Assembly (NCBI GenBank): GCA_030638935.1
Contig: DAOWDR010000329.1
Location: 1 to 6,120, forward strand
Direction: 5' to 3'
DNA from: Desulfobacteraceae bacterium
Lineage (GTDB): Bacteria > Desulfobacterota > Desulfobacteria > Desulfobacterales > Desulfobacteraceae
Length of the DNA: 6,120 bases
Below are positions 1 to 5,898 of this stretch, one piece after another. Position 1 is the stretch's first letter. Each line of letters opens with the position of its first letter. A program made the translations under genes and the position numbers. The notes beneath the pieces are model-generated. The model saw only the letters and a program-made list of their open reading frames with translations. It made no database searches and had not been told where the DNA came from.

Positions 1-1453
1 GGAAATTACCTTTCAAAAAAACAATAAAATAAGGGAAACAAAAAGAAAAGAGTATTGCATATCCGACCATTTTGTAACCCTTTTAATTCTTTCCTCCATA
101 TTACCAAAACCTGAATTATTCACACCGATTTTTAAAACAGTGTCAGGAAGTACCGGTCAAACCATATTTGTCAAATGTCATCCGGCATGCAGAAAACCGC
201 AATTAAACAAATGGGTGGAGTCAATAACAGCTCAATTCAAAGATAATATAAGGTTCATTCATACCCAGGAGGACACATACAATCTGATATCCATGGCCGA
301 TGTCTGTGTGCTGGGGCAACGAAGCACAACAGGGCTTGAATCAATCGCCCTTGGCACCCCCCTTGTAAAACTGGATTTTGCATATACCCCAAATGCGCCT
401 TACTCATTTGTCGATCAGGGCGTGGCAGTTAAGATGAGTGCTGAACAACTGTCCGACGCCTTGTCAAAAAAGACGGATTTCTCACAATTTATGAATGACG
501 AGAAACAAGAAAAATTTCTTAAAAACGAACTGATCGAACCAATCCATGCGATTAAAAGCGTATGCCATATCTTTAAAAAGACAATCCAGGCAAATACCAG
601 CCCTAACATCTCCCTGGGGAAACCCAGGCAAAAACCGGACAAGGAATGGTCCATTATCATCCAGGTTCCTGACAAACATGATATTTTTCTATCCCAGCTT
701 GAAGCAGTGTCCTTCAATTCTGAAGATGCAGGTGACTATGAAATAATATTATTGGAACCGGAAAAAAAATCCAAAGGAATCATCAGGGTTCTGGACTCCT
801 TAACAGGCGATTTACAAAGAATCCCAATCCCCGAAGACAAAAGTTCTATTTCCTTGATGAACAATGCCGCTCACTTGGCCAGGGGAGAGAACTTACTCTT
901 TCTTGAGAAAAACCTGGCACCCCTTAAAGGGTGGCTTGATTGCCTGAATAATGCATTCCTAAAATATGGAAAAAACAAACTTTTTGGTGCCCAGATATGT
1001 GATAACAACGGTAGGATTGCAAATGCCGGCATGGTAGTTGATCATAACAATTCGCCTGTTTCAGCCTACCAGCACCTCAATACAAATTTTTCCGGGGTGT
1101 TGAAAGAGAGAAGTTTTCAGATGGTAGATCATTTTGTTGCCATTAAAAAAAATCTATTTTTTAAAACAGGGGGGTTCACCCCGGATGCAGGCAAGTATTT
1201 ATTTTTGGATATCTGCCTGAAAGCTTGCCAGTCCACAAATGATCCCAACACGATTGTATATCTTCCAAAGCTTAAAATGATATTTTTAGATCACCTAAAC
1301 CCAAAAAAGAACCCGGATGATTCCATCTATTTTTATGGCAAATGGAACGGTTGTCTGTGGGAATCGGGGAAAAAACTGCACCAGGAAGATGGGATTTCAT
1401 CCAAAGACATTGCCCATGCTAAAATAACATCTGCAATGGAGGCCATCAGATAG
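1..1453 (+). CDS. Glycosyltransferase, GT-B C-terminal half plus degenerate GT-A domain (5' end outside window)
   Basis: The frame is open from base 2 with no stop, so the gene begins left of the window. A GTG at 140 is only an internal valine. At least 483 residues are visible (residue 1 = bases 2-4). Residues about 22-175 resemble the second half of GT-B enzymes of surface-polysaccharide synthesis: a FVKCHP strand-turn at 56-61, and a nucleotide-sugar-binding-like stretch at 107-126 (TTGLESIALGTP). From about 215 a second domain resembles GT-A family 2: a SIII strand, then LLFLEKN followed by GWL at 310-312, DNNGRIANAG at 334-343, and GGF at 390-392. The DxD-like position reads E-K-N, so the metal-binding Asp is missing and this domain may be inactive or only bind sugar. 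No membrane segment or signal peptide is seen, so it is probably cytoplasmic or peripheral. It converges on the minus-strand operon. Donor and acceptor cannot be told. The assignment rests on motif recognition by eye. Confidence 0.72.
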   Translation, partial: EITFQKNNKIRETKRKEYCISDHFVTLLILSSILPKPELFTPIFKTVSGSTGQTIFVKCHPACRKPQLNKWVESITAQFKDNIRFIHTQEDTYNLISMADVCVLGQRSTTGLESIALGTPLVKLDFAYTPNAPYSFVDQGVAVKMSAEQLSDALSKKTDFSQFMNDEKQEKFLKNELIEPIHAIKSVCHIFKKTIQANTSPNISLGKPRQKPDKEWSIIIQVPDKHDIFLSQLEAVSFNSEDAGDYEIILLEPEKKSKGIIRVLDSLTGDLQRIPIPEDKSSISLMNNAAHLARGENLLFLEKNLAPLKGWLDCLNNAFLKYGKNKLFGAQICDNNGRIANAGMVVDHNNSPVSAYQHLNTNFSGVLKERSFQMVDHFVAIKKNLFFKTGGFTPDAGKYLFLDICLKACQSTNDPNTIVYLPKLKMIFLDHLNPKKNPDDSIYFYGKWNGCLWESGKKLHQEDGISSKDIAHAKITSAMEAIR

Positions 1454-1456
1454 AAC

Positions 1457-1479
1457 AAAACCTGGAAGTAAGGTTTTTT
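1457..1479 (+). terminator. Probable intrinsic terminator between convergent genes
   Basis: AAAACCT (1457-1463) pairs with AGGTTTT (1471-1477) around the 7-base loop GGAAGTA. The hairpin starts 3 bases after the glycosyltransferase stop and runs into TTTTTTATTTAATTTTT. The stem has only three G-C pairs, so it is weak. The T-rich tail favours termination of the plus-strand gene. Read from the other strand the same stem forms, but the tail GTTC is poor, so termination of the minus-strand operon here is less certain. Confidence 0.5.
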
Positions 1480-1495
1480 ATTTAATTTTTAAAAA

Positions 1496-2230
1496 TCAAG
1501 GAAACGGCATTGAGATGACATTATCAATGTCATTTTCCAGGCCATTTTTCTTTGGGACTTCAAAGGTAAGATACTGAACTGCACTATTGGAAATAAGCGA
1601 TTTAAAAAATTTTAAATCAAACTCGCCACTCCCAAGGTCCAAGTGTTCATCAATTACATTCCCAAAGCACCCATCACTGATGTGAACAATTTTAGGCTCA
1701 AGTAAAAAAAACTTTTGTAAGGACTCTTTGTAATCTGTTTTTAGAAAAAGCGCAGCTTTTGAAGCATGGGCAAGGTCTAAACAAAAATCAACACAACATT
1801 CATCCATAATTTTTTTAACATCAGAATACCGATAGGCAATTAATTCGTCTTCATCATTAACACCATATTTCGGCATATTTTCAACCACAAATTTCTCGTT
1901 ATTAATTGATTGTAACAATTCGATAAAATTTTTAACCGACCCAAATTCAGGATGCACAATTATATATTTTGAATCCAATTGGTTTGATAATTCTATTATC
2001 TCTGTCAATACTTTTTTATTTCTGTCAAATTGATCACCACCAAAAGAATATCCCTGTAAAGATGTGGGGCCATGTAAAAGCACTTCGATATTTTGTAATT
2101 TTTCAATGTCCTTTGTATGTCCGGGGAAATAGAGCAGCTCAATAAAATCAATTTTCCCGCTTTTAACATAAGAAATTGCTTCATCATATAAATTGTGATT
2201 GGTGCTCCAGAGTTTGACACCAATCTTCAT
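1496..2230 (-). CDS. Metal-dependent TIM-barrel protein (AP endonuclease 2 / sugar isomerase-epimerase superfamily)
   Basis: The 244-residue soluble protein has the look of the xylose-isomerase-like TIM-barrel superfamily, with polar residues at strand ends: IEL (E31), LLHGP (H53), IIVHPE (H93), VVENMP (E117), CLDLAHA (D152, H155), IVHISD (H183), DEH (D194, H196) and LTFEVP (E224). The order and local spacing (D-x-x-H, then D-x-H, then E) match the nine metal ligands of endonuclease IV. The chain is shorter than that enzyme (about 280 residues), and its place as last gene of a sugar operon argues against a DNA-repair role. A sugar isomerase, epimerase or hydrolase acting on a nonulosonate precursor is more likely, but the substrate is unknown. 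Its ATG overlaps the deacetylase stop (ATGA), preceded by a weak AAGAGA. The fold is fairly secure and the reaction is not. Confidence 0.72.
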   Translation of the reverse strand: MKIGVKLWSTNHNLYDEAISYVKSGKIDFIELLYFPGHTKDIEKLQNIEVLLHGPTSLQGYSFGGDQFDRNKKVLTEIIELSNQLDSKYIIVHPEFGSVKNFIELLQSINNEKFVVENMPKYGVNDEDELIAYRYSDVKKIMDECCVDFCLDLAHASKAALFLKTDYKESLQKFFLLEPKIVHISDGCFGNVIDEHLDLGSGEFDLKFFKSLISNSAVQYLTFEVPKKNGLENDIDNVISMPFP

Positions 2231-2892
2231 AGTATTTCTCTTTTTAACATCAGGCCTTCCGCAAATTGTTTCCCCGCTTGCAGCCCTCGATACTGAGATA
2301 AAATTTTAACGCCTTTAAGTGATCTTGAATGCGGGTATTCACACATTTCATCTTTATATTGCTCAAGCGCTGATAGCTTTTTTTCAATATATTTTTCAAT
2401 ATCAACGAATGTATTGGGATTAAAGGTCTGGTTATCTGCCAATTGCCATTCAGTTGATGACAAAGTTTCAAATGTATATATTTTCTTTGGATAATCAGAA
2501 AAACAGGGCCGGCAAGCTGTGTTAACCGCCTGAAAAACAATTTGGTGATCAACATTAACATCATTCTCATAATGGGTATAAATAACTATGGGTTGTATCT
2601 TTTTAAGATATCTTTCAACTACTTTAATGATCTCCAATCGTGCTACTGAATCGAACCTATTATCAGGAAAATTGCAAGAAAAGACTTCTTTAAAGCCAAT
2701 TATCTTGCTTGCATTTTTTGTTTGCTGCTCTAACTTCTTAATTTTTTCAGCATCTGTATCATCTCTAGCTGCAACGCCTTTTCCAAGAATTAATGCATAT
2801 ACCGCATCTCCTTCCCGGACATGTTTGATTGCAGTACCGCCAATACCTATGATTTCATCGTCGGGATGAGCCACAACTATTAATATGTTCAT
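2227..2892 (-). CDS. PIG-L/LmbE family zinc N-deacetylase
   Basis: This 221-residue protein opens with the family signature AHPDDE (residues 8-13). The second half of the metal site is seen in HYENDVNVDHQ, with D115-H116. By family precedent such as MshB, H9, D12 and H116 would bind zinc and D11 would act as general base. The tail has the usual conserved PHSRSLKG (187-194) and QYRG segments. Length is normal for a single-domain family member, and there is no signal peptide, so it should act in the cytoplasm. The family removes N-acetyl groups from amino-sugar substrates such as GlcNAc-PI, GlcNAc-inositol and bacillithiol precursors. Sitting directly after two formyltransferases, it probably frees an amino group for N-formylation of a nonulosonic acid or its hexosamine precursor; that is inference. 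Both ends share ATGA overlaps with neighbours. Confidence 0.88.
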   Translation of the reverse strand: MNILIVVAHPDDEIIGIGGTAIKHVREGDAVYALILGKGVAARDDTDAEKIKKLEQQTKNASKIIGFKEVFSCNFPDNRFDSVARLEIIKVVERYLKKIQPIVIYTHYENDVNVDHQIVFQAVNTACRPCFSDYPKKIYTFETLSSTEWQLADNQTFNPNTFVDIEKYIEKKLSALEQYKDEMCEYPHSRSLKGVKILSQYRGLQAGKQFAEGLMLKREIL

Positions 2893-3560
2893 TTTTTATA
2901 CCGTATGTTAACTTTTGCAGTAATTTCACCCTTATTTATTTTTGCATCTGAGAGTTCAAATACAATCTTATTTTTCTTTACAAAAGCCTTTGGATATTCC
3001 TCGCCATCTAACATTCTGATATGGTCATAAACCTCTTTGATATTTTTTAGATTTTCAATATTACTATCTTCCGGGTTGCGCCTCTCAAATTGAATGACCT
3101 TACCCTCCTGCGGCTTAGGTTCAAGCTTATTTTCAAGAATAAACGGAATCATATCTTTAAAAATAATTTTAGAACAGCGCTTTAAAATATCATCACAGGT
3201 TCCCTCTAAGCTAAGATTCCTCTTTATATAAATTGGCCCGGCATCAAAATCTTTAACTGGCTTTAATGCTGATATTTTAGTTTCTTTATGACCCCGAACA
3301 ATCAGGTTTTGAAGAGGGCTTCCGCCTCTGCCATATGGCAGATCCGTCATATGGAAAACCACACAATTGAAATTATTAATAATATCTTCCGGAATAAACC
3401 AAGACCAATGTGGGAAGAATATGTAGTCCGGATTAATTTTTAAAATCTTTTCATAGACCAAATCCTCTTTTTTTTTTACAAAAAAATAGTCATGTTTGTC
3501 TTTTAAGTTTTGAAAATTTTTAAAATTCCACGATTTTATTGCAGCAATAATTATTTTCAT
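2889..3560 (-). CDS. Formyltransferase-fold protein B with C-terminal domain, catalytic Asn replaced
   Basis: The 223 residues match the formyltransferase catalytic core followed by a C-terminal domain of the methionyl-tRNA formyltransferase/ArnA type. In the core, FHMTDLPYGRGGSP (69-82) is the counterpart of the classical N-x-H...LP.yRG loop, and DFDAGPIY (104-111) is the counterpart of the iDtGdI loop. H70 and D106 are kept, but the Asn two residues before the His is V68. The C-terminal part (about 150-218) has FERRNPEDS, IRMLDGEEYPKAF and a final ITAKVNI strand. The family transfers formyl from N10-formyl-tetrahydrofolate to an amine. Here an amino sugar is the likely acceptor because of the context. 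Loss of the Asn may mean a divergent mechanism or a non-catalytic partner role. The gene carries an A10 run early on. Its ATGA start overlaps the preceding gene and no good Shine-Dalgarno sequence is seen. Confidence 0.82.
   Translation of the reverse strand: MKIIIAAIKSWNFKNFQNLKDKHDYFFVKKKEDLVYEKILKINPDYIFFPHWSWFIPEDIINNFNCVVFHMTDLPYGRGGSPLQNLIVRGHKETKISALKPVKDFDAGPIYIKRNLSLEGTCDDILKRCSKIIFKDMIPFILENKLEPKPQEGKVIQFERRNPEDSNIENLKNIKEVYDHIRMLDGEEYPKAFVKKNKIVFELSDAKINKGEITAKVNIRYKK
3468..3477 (-). repeat. A10 homopolymer in the formyltransferase B coding sequence
   Basis: Ten consecutive T on the plus strand give A10 in the coding strand, spanning the last base of Val28 and codons 29-31 (K-K-K). 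Gain or loss of one base would shift the frame about 31 residues into a 223-residue protein. It is the longest homopolymer I found in the window; the others reach 7-8. Such a tract can cause replication slippage (on/off switching) or transcriptional slippage. No variation can be seen from one sequence. Confidence 0.9.
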
Positions 3561-4129
3561 CTTAGCAGTTTTAATAACGCCCTTTTCATTAAAGGATATT
3601 GAGTTGGATATAATTTTAAAAAAAGAGCCGGAACATCGTCCCCTTTTTCAATGGATATTTCATATTGATCGACAATATCTCCTGAATCAATTTTAGTAAT
3701 CATTTTGTGAATGGTAGTACCCGTCCTTATTTCAGAGTTCTCAATAGCCCGTTTTAATGGTTTCAGCCCTTTATATTTTGGCAACAGGGCACGATGCATA
3801 TTCAACCCTCCAATTTTAGCAAGGGCAACAATTTCAACCGGGACCAGGTACTTATAGCAATTGGCAACTATAAAATCGAATTCCATGGGCCTCAAAATTT
3901 TCAAATTATCTTGATTTTTATCAACAACTATTAACGGAAAACTATGCTTTTCGGAAATATCAACAAATTTTTTAAAAAGAGGCCTGGGGGTTTTGAGATC
4001 GGATTCATAATAATGGGTAACAATTGCTTTAATTTCAAACGTGTTGTCTTCAATTATACCTTTTAAGGTCCATAATCCAAGTTCCCGAGAAAACAAGCAG
4101 ACCATTGATGATTTATTCATAGTGTTCAT
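3557..4129 (-). CDS. Formyltransferase A, catalytic domain only
   Basis: This 190-residue protein is a stand-alone formyltransferase core. It retains the full catalytic triad of the family: N110 and H112 in GGLNMHRALLPKYKG, and D148 in KIDSGDIVDQ. The positions and spacing are close to those of glycinamide ribonucleotide and methionyl-tRNA formyltransferases. It lacks the C-terminal domain of tRNA formyltransferase and is shorter than typical sugar N-formyltransferases. The expected reaction is transfer of formyl from N10-formyl-tetrahydrofolate to an amino group, here probably on a nonulosonic acid or precursor. The start is uncertain: the chosen ATG lies inside the preceding synthase gene, with a GGGGGA about 12 bases upstream. 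ATGs at codons 4 and 9 are alternatives, and codon 9 begins the conserved first strand. Tight overlap on both sides indicates coupling. Confidence 0.86.
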   Translation of the reverse strand: MNTMNKSSMVCLFSRELGLWTLKGIIEDNTFEIKAIVTHYYESDLKTPRPLFKKFVDISEKHSFPLIVVDKNQDNLKILRPMEFDFIVANCYKYLVPVEIVALAKIGGLNMHRALLPKYKGLKPLKRAIENSEIRTGTTIHKMITKIDSGDIVDQYEISIEKGDDVPALFLKLYPTQYPLMKRALLKLLR

Positions 4130-5168
4130 TTTTTAACGGGGTCCCCCGGTTTAAATTCCTGGTCGATATTCTTCCCAATATATCTTCATAATATTTTGGT
4201 TCAATCCCATACCCCGGTCTAATTACTCTGATATTTTTTGGGGTTAATTTTTCACCTTTTTTAATATCTTCAACAATAAAAATTGATCTTTTAAAAACAA
4301 AATTTTCTTTCTCCCTTTTGCCAGGATCATAACTCACTTTACCCAGCGCTTTCTCTTGATTCCTAATATCTTCAACCAATTTTTTCAATTCTTCTTCTTC
4401 AAGGGAAAAAGCGGCATCTGGACCACCATCACTGCGTTTTAGAGTAAAATGTTTCTCAACAATAGAAGCACCAAGCGCAACCGAAGTTATCGGTATTAAG
4501 TTCCCCAATGTATGATCAGAAATTCCAATTGTAATACCCAGGCGTTCTTTTAAATCAAGTATTGTTTTAAGATTCATCTGATCATATTCTGCCGGATATG
4601 AACTAATGCAATGAAGCACTGCAATTTCAGGTGTTCCATTTTCTTTAAGCGTCTTAATTGCAAACACCAAGTCATCAAACGAGGTAAGTCCTCTTGAAAT
4701 AAAAACTGGTTTTTTAGTCCTAGCAACTTTTTTTAAAAATGGGATATCACCTGTCTCAAAAGACGCAATTTTATAGAGCTGGTTATCCATTCCTTCTAAA
4801 AAATCAATTGCGGTCCCATCAAAAGGTGTGGAGAATAATATCAATCCTTTACTTTCTGCATATTCTTTTAATTTAGGTTGCCATTCCCAGGGAGTAAAGG
4901 CAGATTTATATAAATCATAAAGACTTTTTCCTGCCCAAGCATCATTCACCTTTACTTTAAAATACTCATTGTCACAATTAATGGTCATTGTGTCAGGAGT
5001 ATATGTTTGGAGTTTAACAGCATCAACTTTTGCTTTGCCTGCAGCATCTATCAATTTTTTCGCACGGCCAAAATCCATATTATGGTTTCCAGACATTTCC
5101 GCAATAATAAAAACTGGTTTTCCTTCACCAATCTCTCGTTTTCCAAATTTTGTATTTATAGTTATCAT
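4113..5168 (-). CDS. pseI: PseI-like nonulosonic (pseudaminic) acid synthase
   Basis: This full-length 351-residue NeuB-family synthase condenses phosphoenolpyruvate with a 6-deoxy-hexosamine to give a nonulosonic acid. The TIM-barrel domain (about 15-285) shows IAEMSGNHN, KLQTYTPDT, YKIASFE, GISDHT and VEKHF. H219 and H240 match the metal-binding histidines of NeuB. The SAF domain (about 292-350) shows FKRSIF, DIKKGE and IRPGYGIEP. The AWAGKSLYDLY...TPWEW segment (78-96) and the QTYTPDT loop point to pseudaminate synthase rather than sialate or legionaminate synthase. The usual STGM loop reads SRGL (158-161), so the exact substrate is open. GGAG lies 18 bases before the ATG, farther than normal, with a small reading frame in between. 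The gene is AT-rich, unlike the cytidylyltransferase gene upstream. The pseB, pseC, pseH and pseG partners are not in the window. Confidence 0.85.
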   Translation of the reverse strand: MITINTKFGKREIGEGKPVFIIAEMSGNHNMDFGRAKKLIDAAGKAKVDAVKLQTYTPDTMTINCDNEYFKVKVNDAWAGKSLYDLYKSAFTPWEWQPKLKEYAESKGLILFSTPFDGTAIDFLEGMDNQLYKIASFETGDIPFLKKVARTKKPVFISRGLTSFDDLVFAIKTLKENGTPEIAVLHCISSYPAEYDQMNLKTILDLKERLGITIGISDHTLGNLIPITSVALGASIVEKHFTLKRSDGGPDAAFSLEEEELKKLVEDIRNQEKALGKVSYDPGKREKENFVFKRSIFIVEDIKKGEKLTPKNIRVIRPGYGIEPKYYEDILGRISTRNLNRGTPLKNEHYE

Positions 5169-5169
5169 A

Positions 5170-5199
5170 TCAGTAGGCCATGGATACTCCGAATGGCAT
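5170..5199 (-). other. Nine-codon mini-ORF at the junction before pseI-like gene
   Basis: Between the cytidylyltransferase stop and the pseI-like ATG an ATG at 5199 opens the frame MPFGVSMAY and ends in TGA one base before the synthase start. AAGGA lies about 10 bases upstream of this ATG, overlapping the end of the cytidylyltransferase gene. An internal ATG at 5181 has GGAG five bases before it. So the two best ribosome-binding-like sequences here are placed for this frame and not for the synthase. It could be a leader that feeds ribosomes to the synthase by termination-reinitiation, or the leftover start of a displaced gene, or chance. Function is not established. Confidence 0.35.
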
Positions 5200-5205
5200 T
5201 TAAGC

Positions 5206-5898
5206 TTATTCCTTAGCTAAGAATAAAGGGGCCAGAAGTTGCACATTTTCATAGTCTTCGGTGGTATCCAGATCAATTGCCCTGACCCAGGGTATTTCAT
5301 ACCCCCTTAACTTGTCCGTATAAAAGGTTTTATTGGTTAAAAAGGTGACGGTATCGGCCCAGTAAAATGTGCCATTACTTGCCACAAGTTTGGGGTGAAG
5401 CTGGGACGGCATGTTATAATCCGGCCATTTTGGCCTTAGACAGCCATTATCACAGGTTTCCAGGGCCTGAACCGGTTGAAGATTGAATTTAGAAACACCC
5501 ATTACACTATCTGTACCAAAAAATTGTTCCATGAGCAAAAAAGATTCCTGCAAATCCTTGGGGGTGATAAAAAGAGCAGTGGCATAGATGCAGCAAAAAT
5601 GTGCCGGGTGTATCCCTTTATTCCCTAACCTTTCAAGCACATCCTGGCAGACCTGGACAACACTTGCCCTGTCCCCGGCCAATTGGCGGGGCCTTGCCAT
5701 GACCGAGGCCCCGCATTCTTCAGCAACCTCTTTGATCTGGTCATCTTCTGTGGAAACGATCACCTGGTCAAAAAGCCCGGCTTTCAATGCTGCCTGAATT
5801 GGATAAAAAAGAGCCGGCTTTCCCAAAACAGGAATAATATTTTTACGTGGCAGCCTTTTAGATCCCCCCCGGGCAGGTATGATAGCAACCCTTGTCAT
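5206..5898 (-). CDS. CMP-nonulosonic acid cytidylyltransferase (PseF/NeuA family)
   Basis: The 230-residue enzyme should activate a nonulosonic acid with CTP to CMP-sugar and pyrophosphate. The N-terminus has the CTP-binding signature IPARGGSKRLPRKN (7-20). FCCIYATA (101-108) and a late AIDLDTTED (207-215), where D209 and D211 would hold the metal, are typical of the acylneuraminate cytidylyltransferase family. Length and the CCIYATA segment favour the PseF branch. However, the segment before FYW reads ASNGTFYW, where I expect DAGxFY in PseF; NG is closer to NeuA/LegF enzymes, so the substrate is left open. The start codon shares one base with the stop of the upstream synthase gene (TAATG), so the two are coupled. 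G+C is clearly higher than in the genes downstream, suggesting it belongs with the partial NeuB gene. Confidence 0.88.
   Translation of the reverse strand: MTRVAIIPARGGSKRLPRKNIIPVLGKPALFYPIQAALKAGLFDQVIVSTEDDQIKEVAEECGASVMARPRQLAGDRASVVQVCQDVLERLGNKGIHPAHFCCIYATALFITPKDLQESFLLMEQFFGTDSVMGVSKFNLQPVQALETCDNGCLRPKWPDYNMPSQLHPKLVASNGTFYWADTVTFLTNKTFYTDKLRGYEIPWVRAIDLDTTEDYENVQLLAPLFLAKE
5864..5870 (-). repeat. G7 run near the start of the cytidylyltransferase gene
   Basis: CGG GGG GGA encodes R-G-G of the nucleotide-binding loop and gives seven G in a row about codon 10-12. A slip here would truncate the enzyme. The amino acids are conserved in the family, so the run may be a by-product of codon choice. 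Confidence 0.85.

Larger units (their letters stand above)
1496..5205 (-). other. AT-rich five-gene cassette (pseI-like, two formyltransferases, deacetylase, TIM barrel)
   Basis: These genes share a visibly lower G+C than the right flank: hand counts give 15/60 at 3421-3480 and 17/60 at 1921-1980, against 38/60 at 5641-5700. They also share a dense layout. Three successive junctions use the same 4-base ATGA overlap (3557-3560, 2889-2892, 2227-2230) and one uses a 17-base overlap (4113-4129). Strong Shine-Dalgarno sequences are mostly lacking in front of the internal genes, which fits translational coupling. The genes therefore probably travel and act together. No insertion sequence, integrase or direct repeat marks the ends, so transfer is inferred from composition alone. 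Confidence 0.6.

Noticed and set aside
140..142. GTG as start codon of the left glycosyltransferase gene
   Set aside because: The same frame is open to the window edge, the upstream residues (DHFVTLLILSSILPKPELF) fit the GT-B fold, and no ribosome-binding sequence precedes the GTG.
415..746. Overlapping reading frames on both strands inside the glycosyltransferase gene, and similar ones at 2005-2869, 4969-5220 and 5588-5931
   Set aside because: They lie opposite or out of frame within genes with clear family motifs and show no recognisable domains themselves.
762..769. A8 runs in the glycosyltransferase gene (also 1145-1152) and 7-8 base runs elsewhere
   Set aside because: They are short and expected in AT-rich Lys/Phe-rich coding sequence; only the A10 run stands out.
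1485..1496. ATTTTTAAAAAT palindrome between the convergent genes
   Set aside because: It is low-complexity sequence in an AT-rich gap with no second copy seen, so it is not support for an operator.
4136..4148. GGGGACCCC-type hairpin just before the formyltransferase A start, perhaps hiding its ribosome-binding site
   Set aside because: It encodes the conserved RGTPL end of the SAF domain and the stem is only four pairs, so coding constraint explains it.
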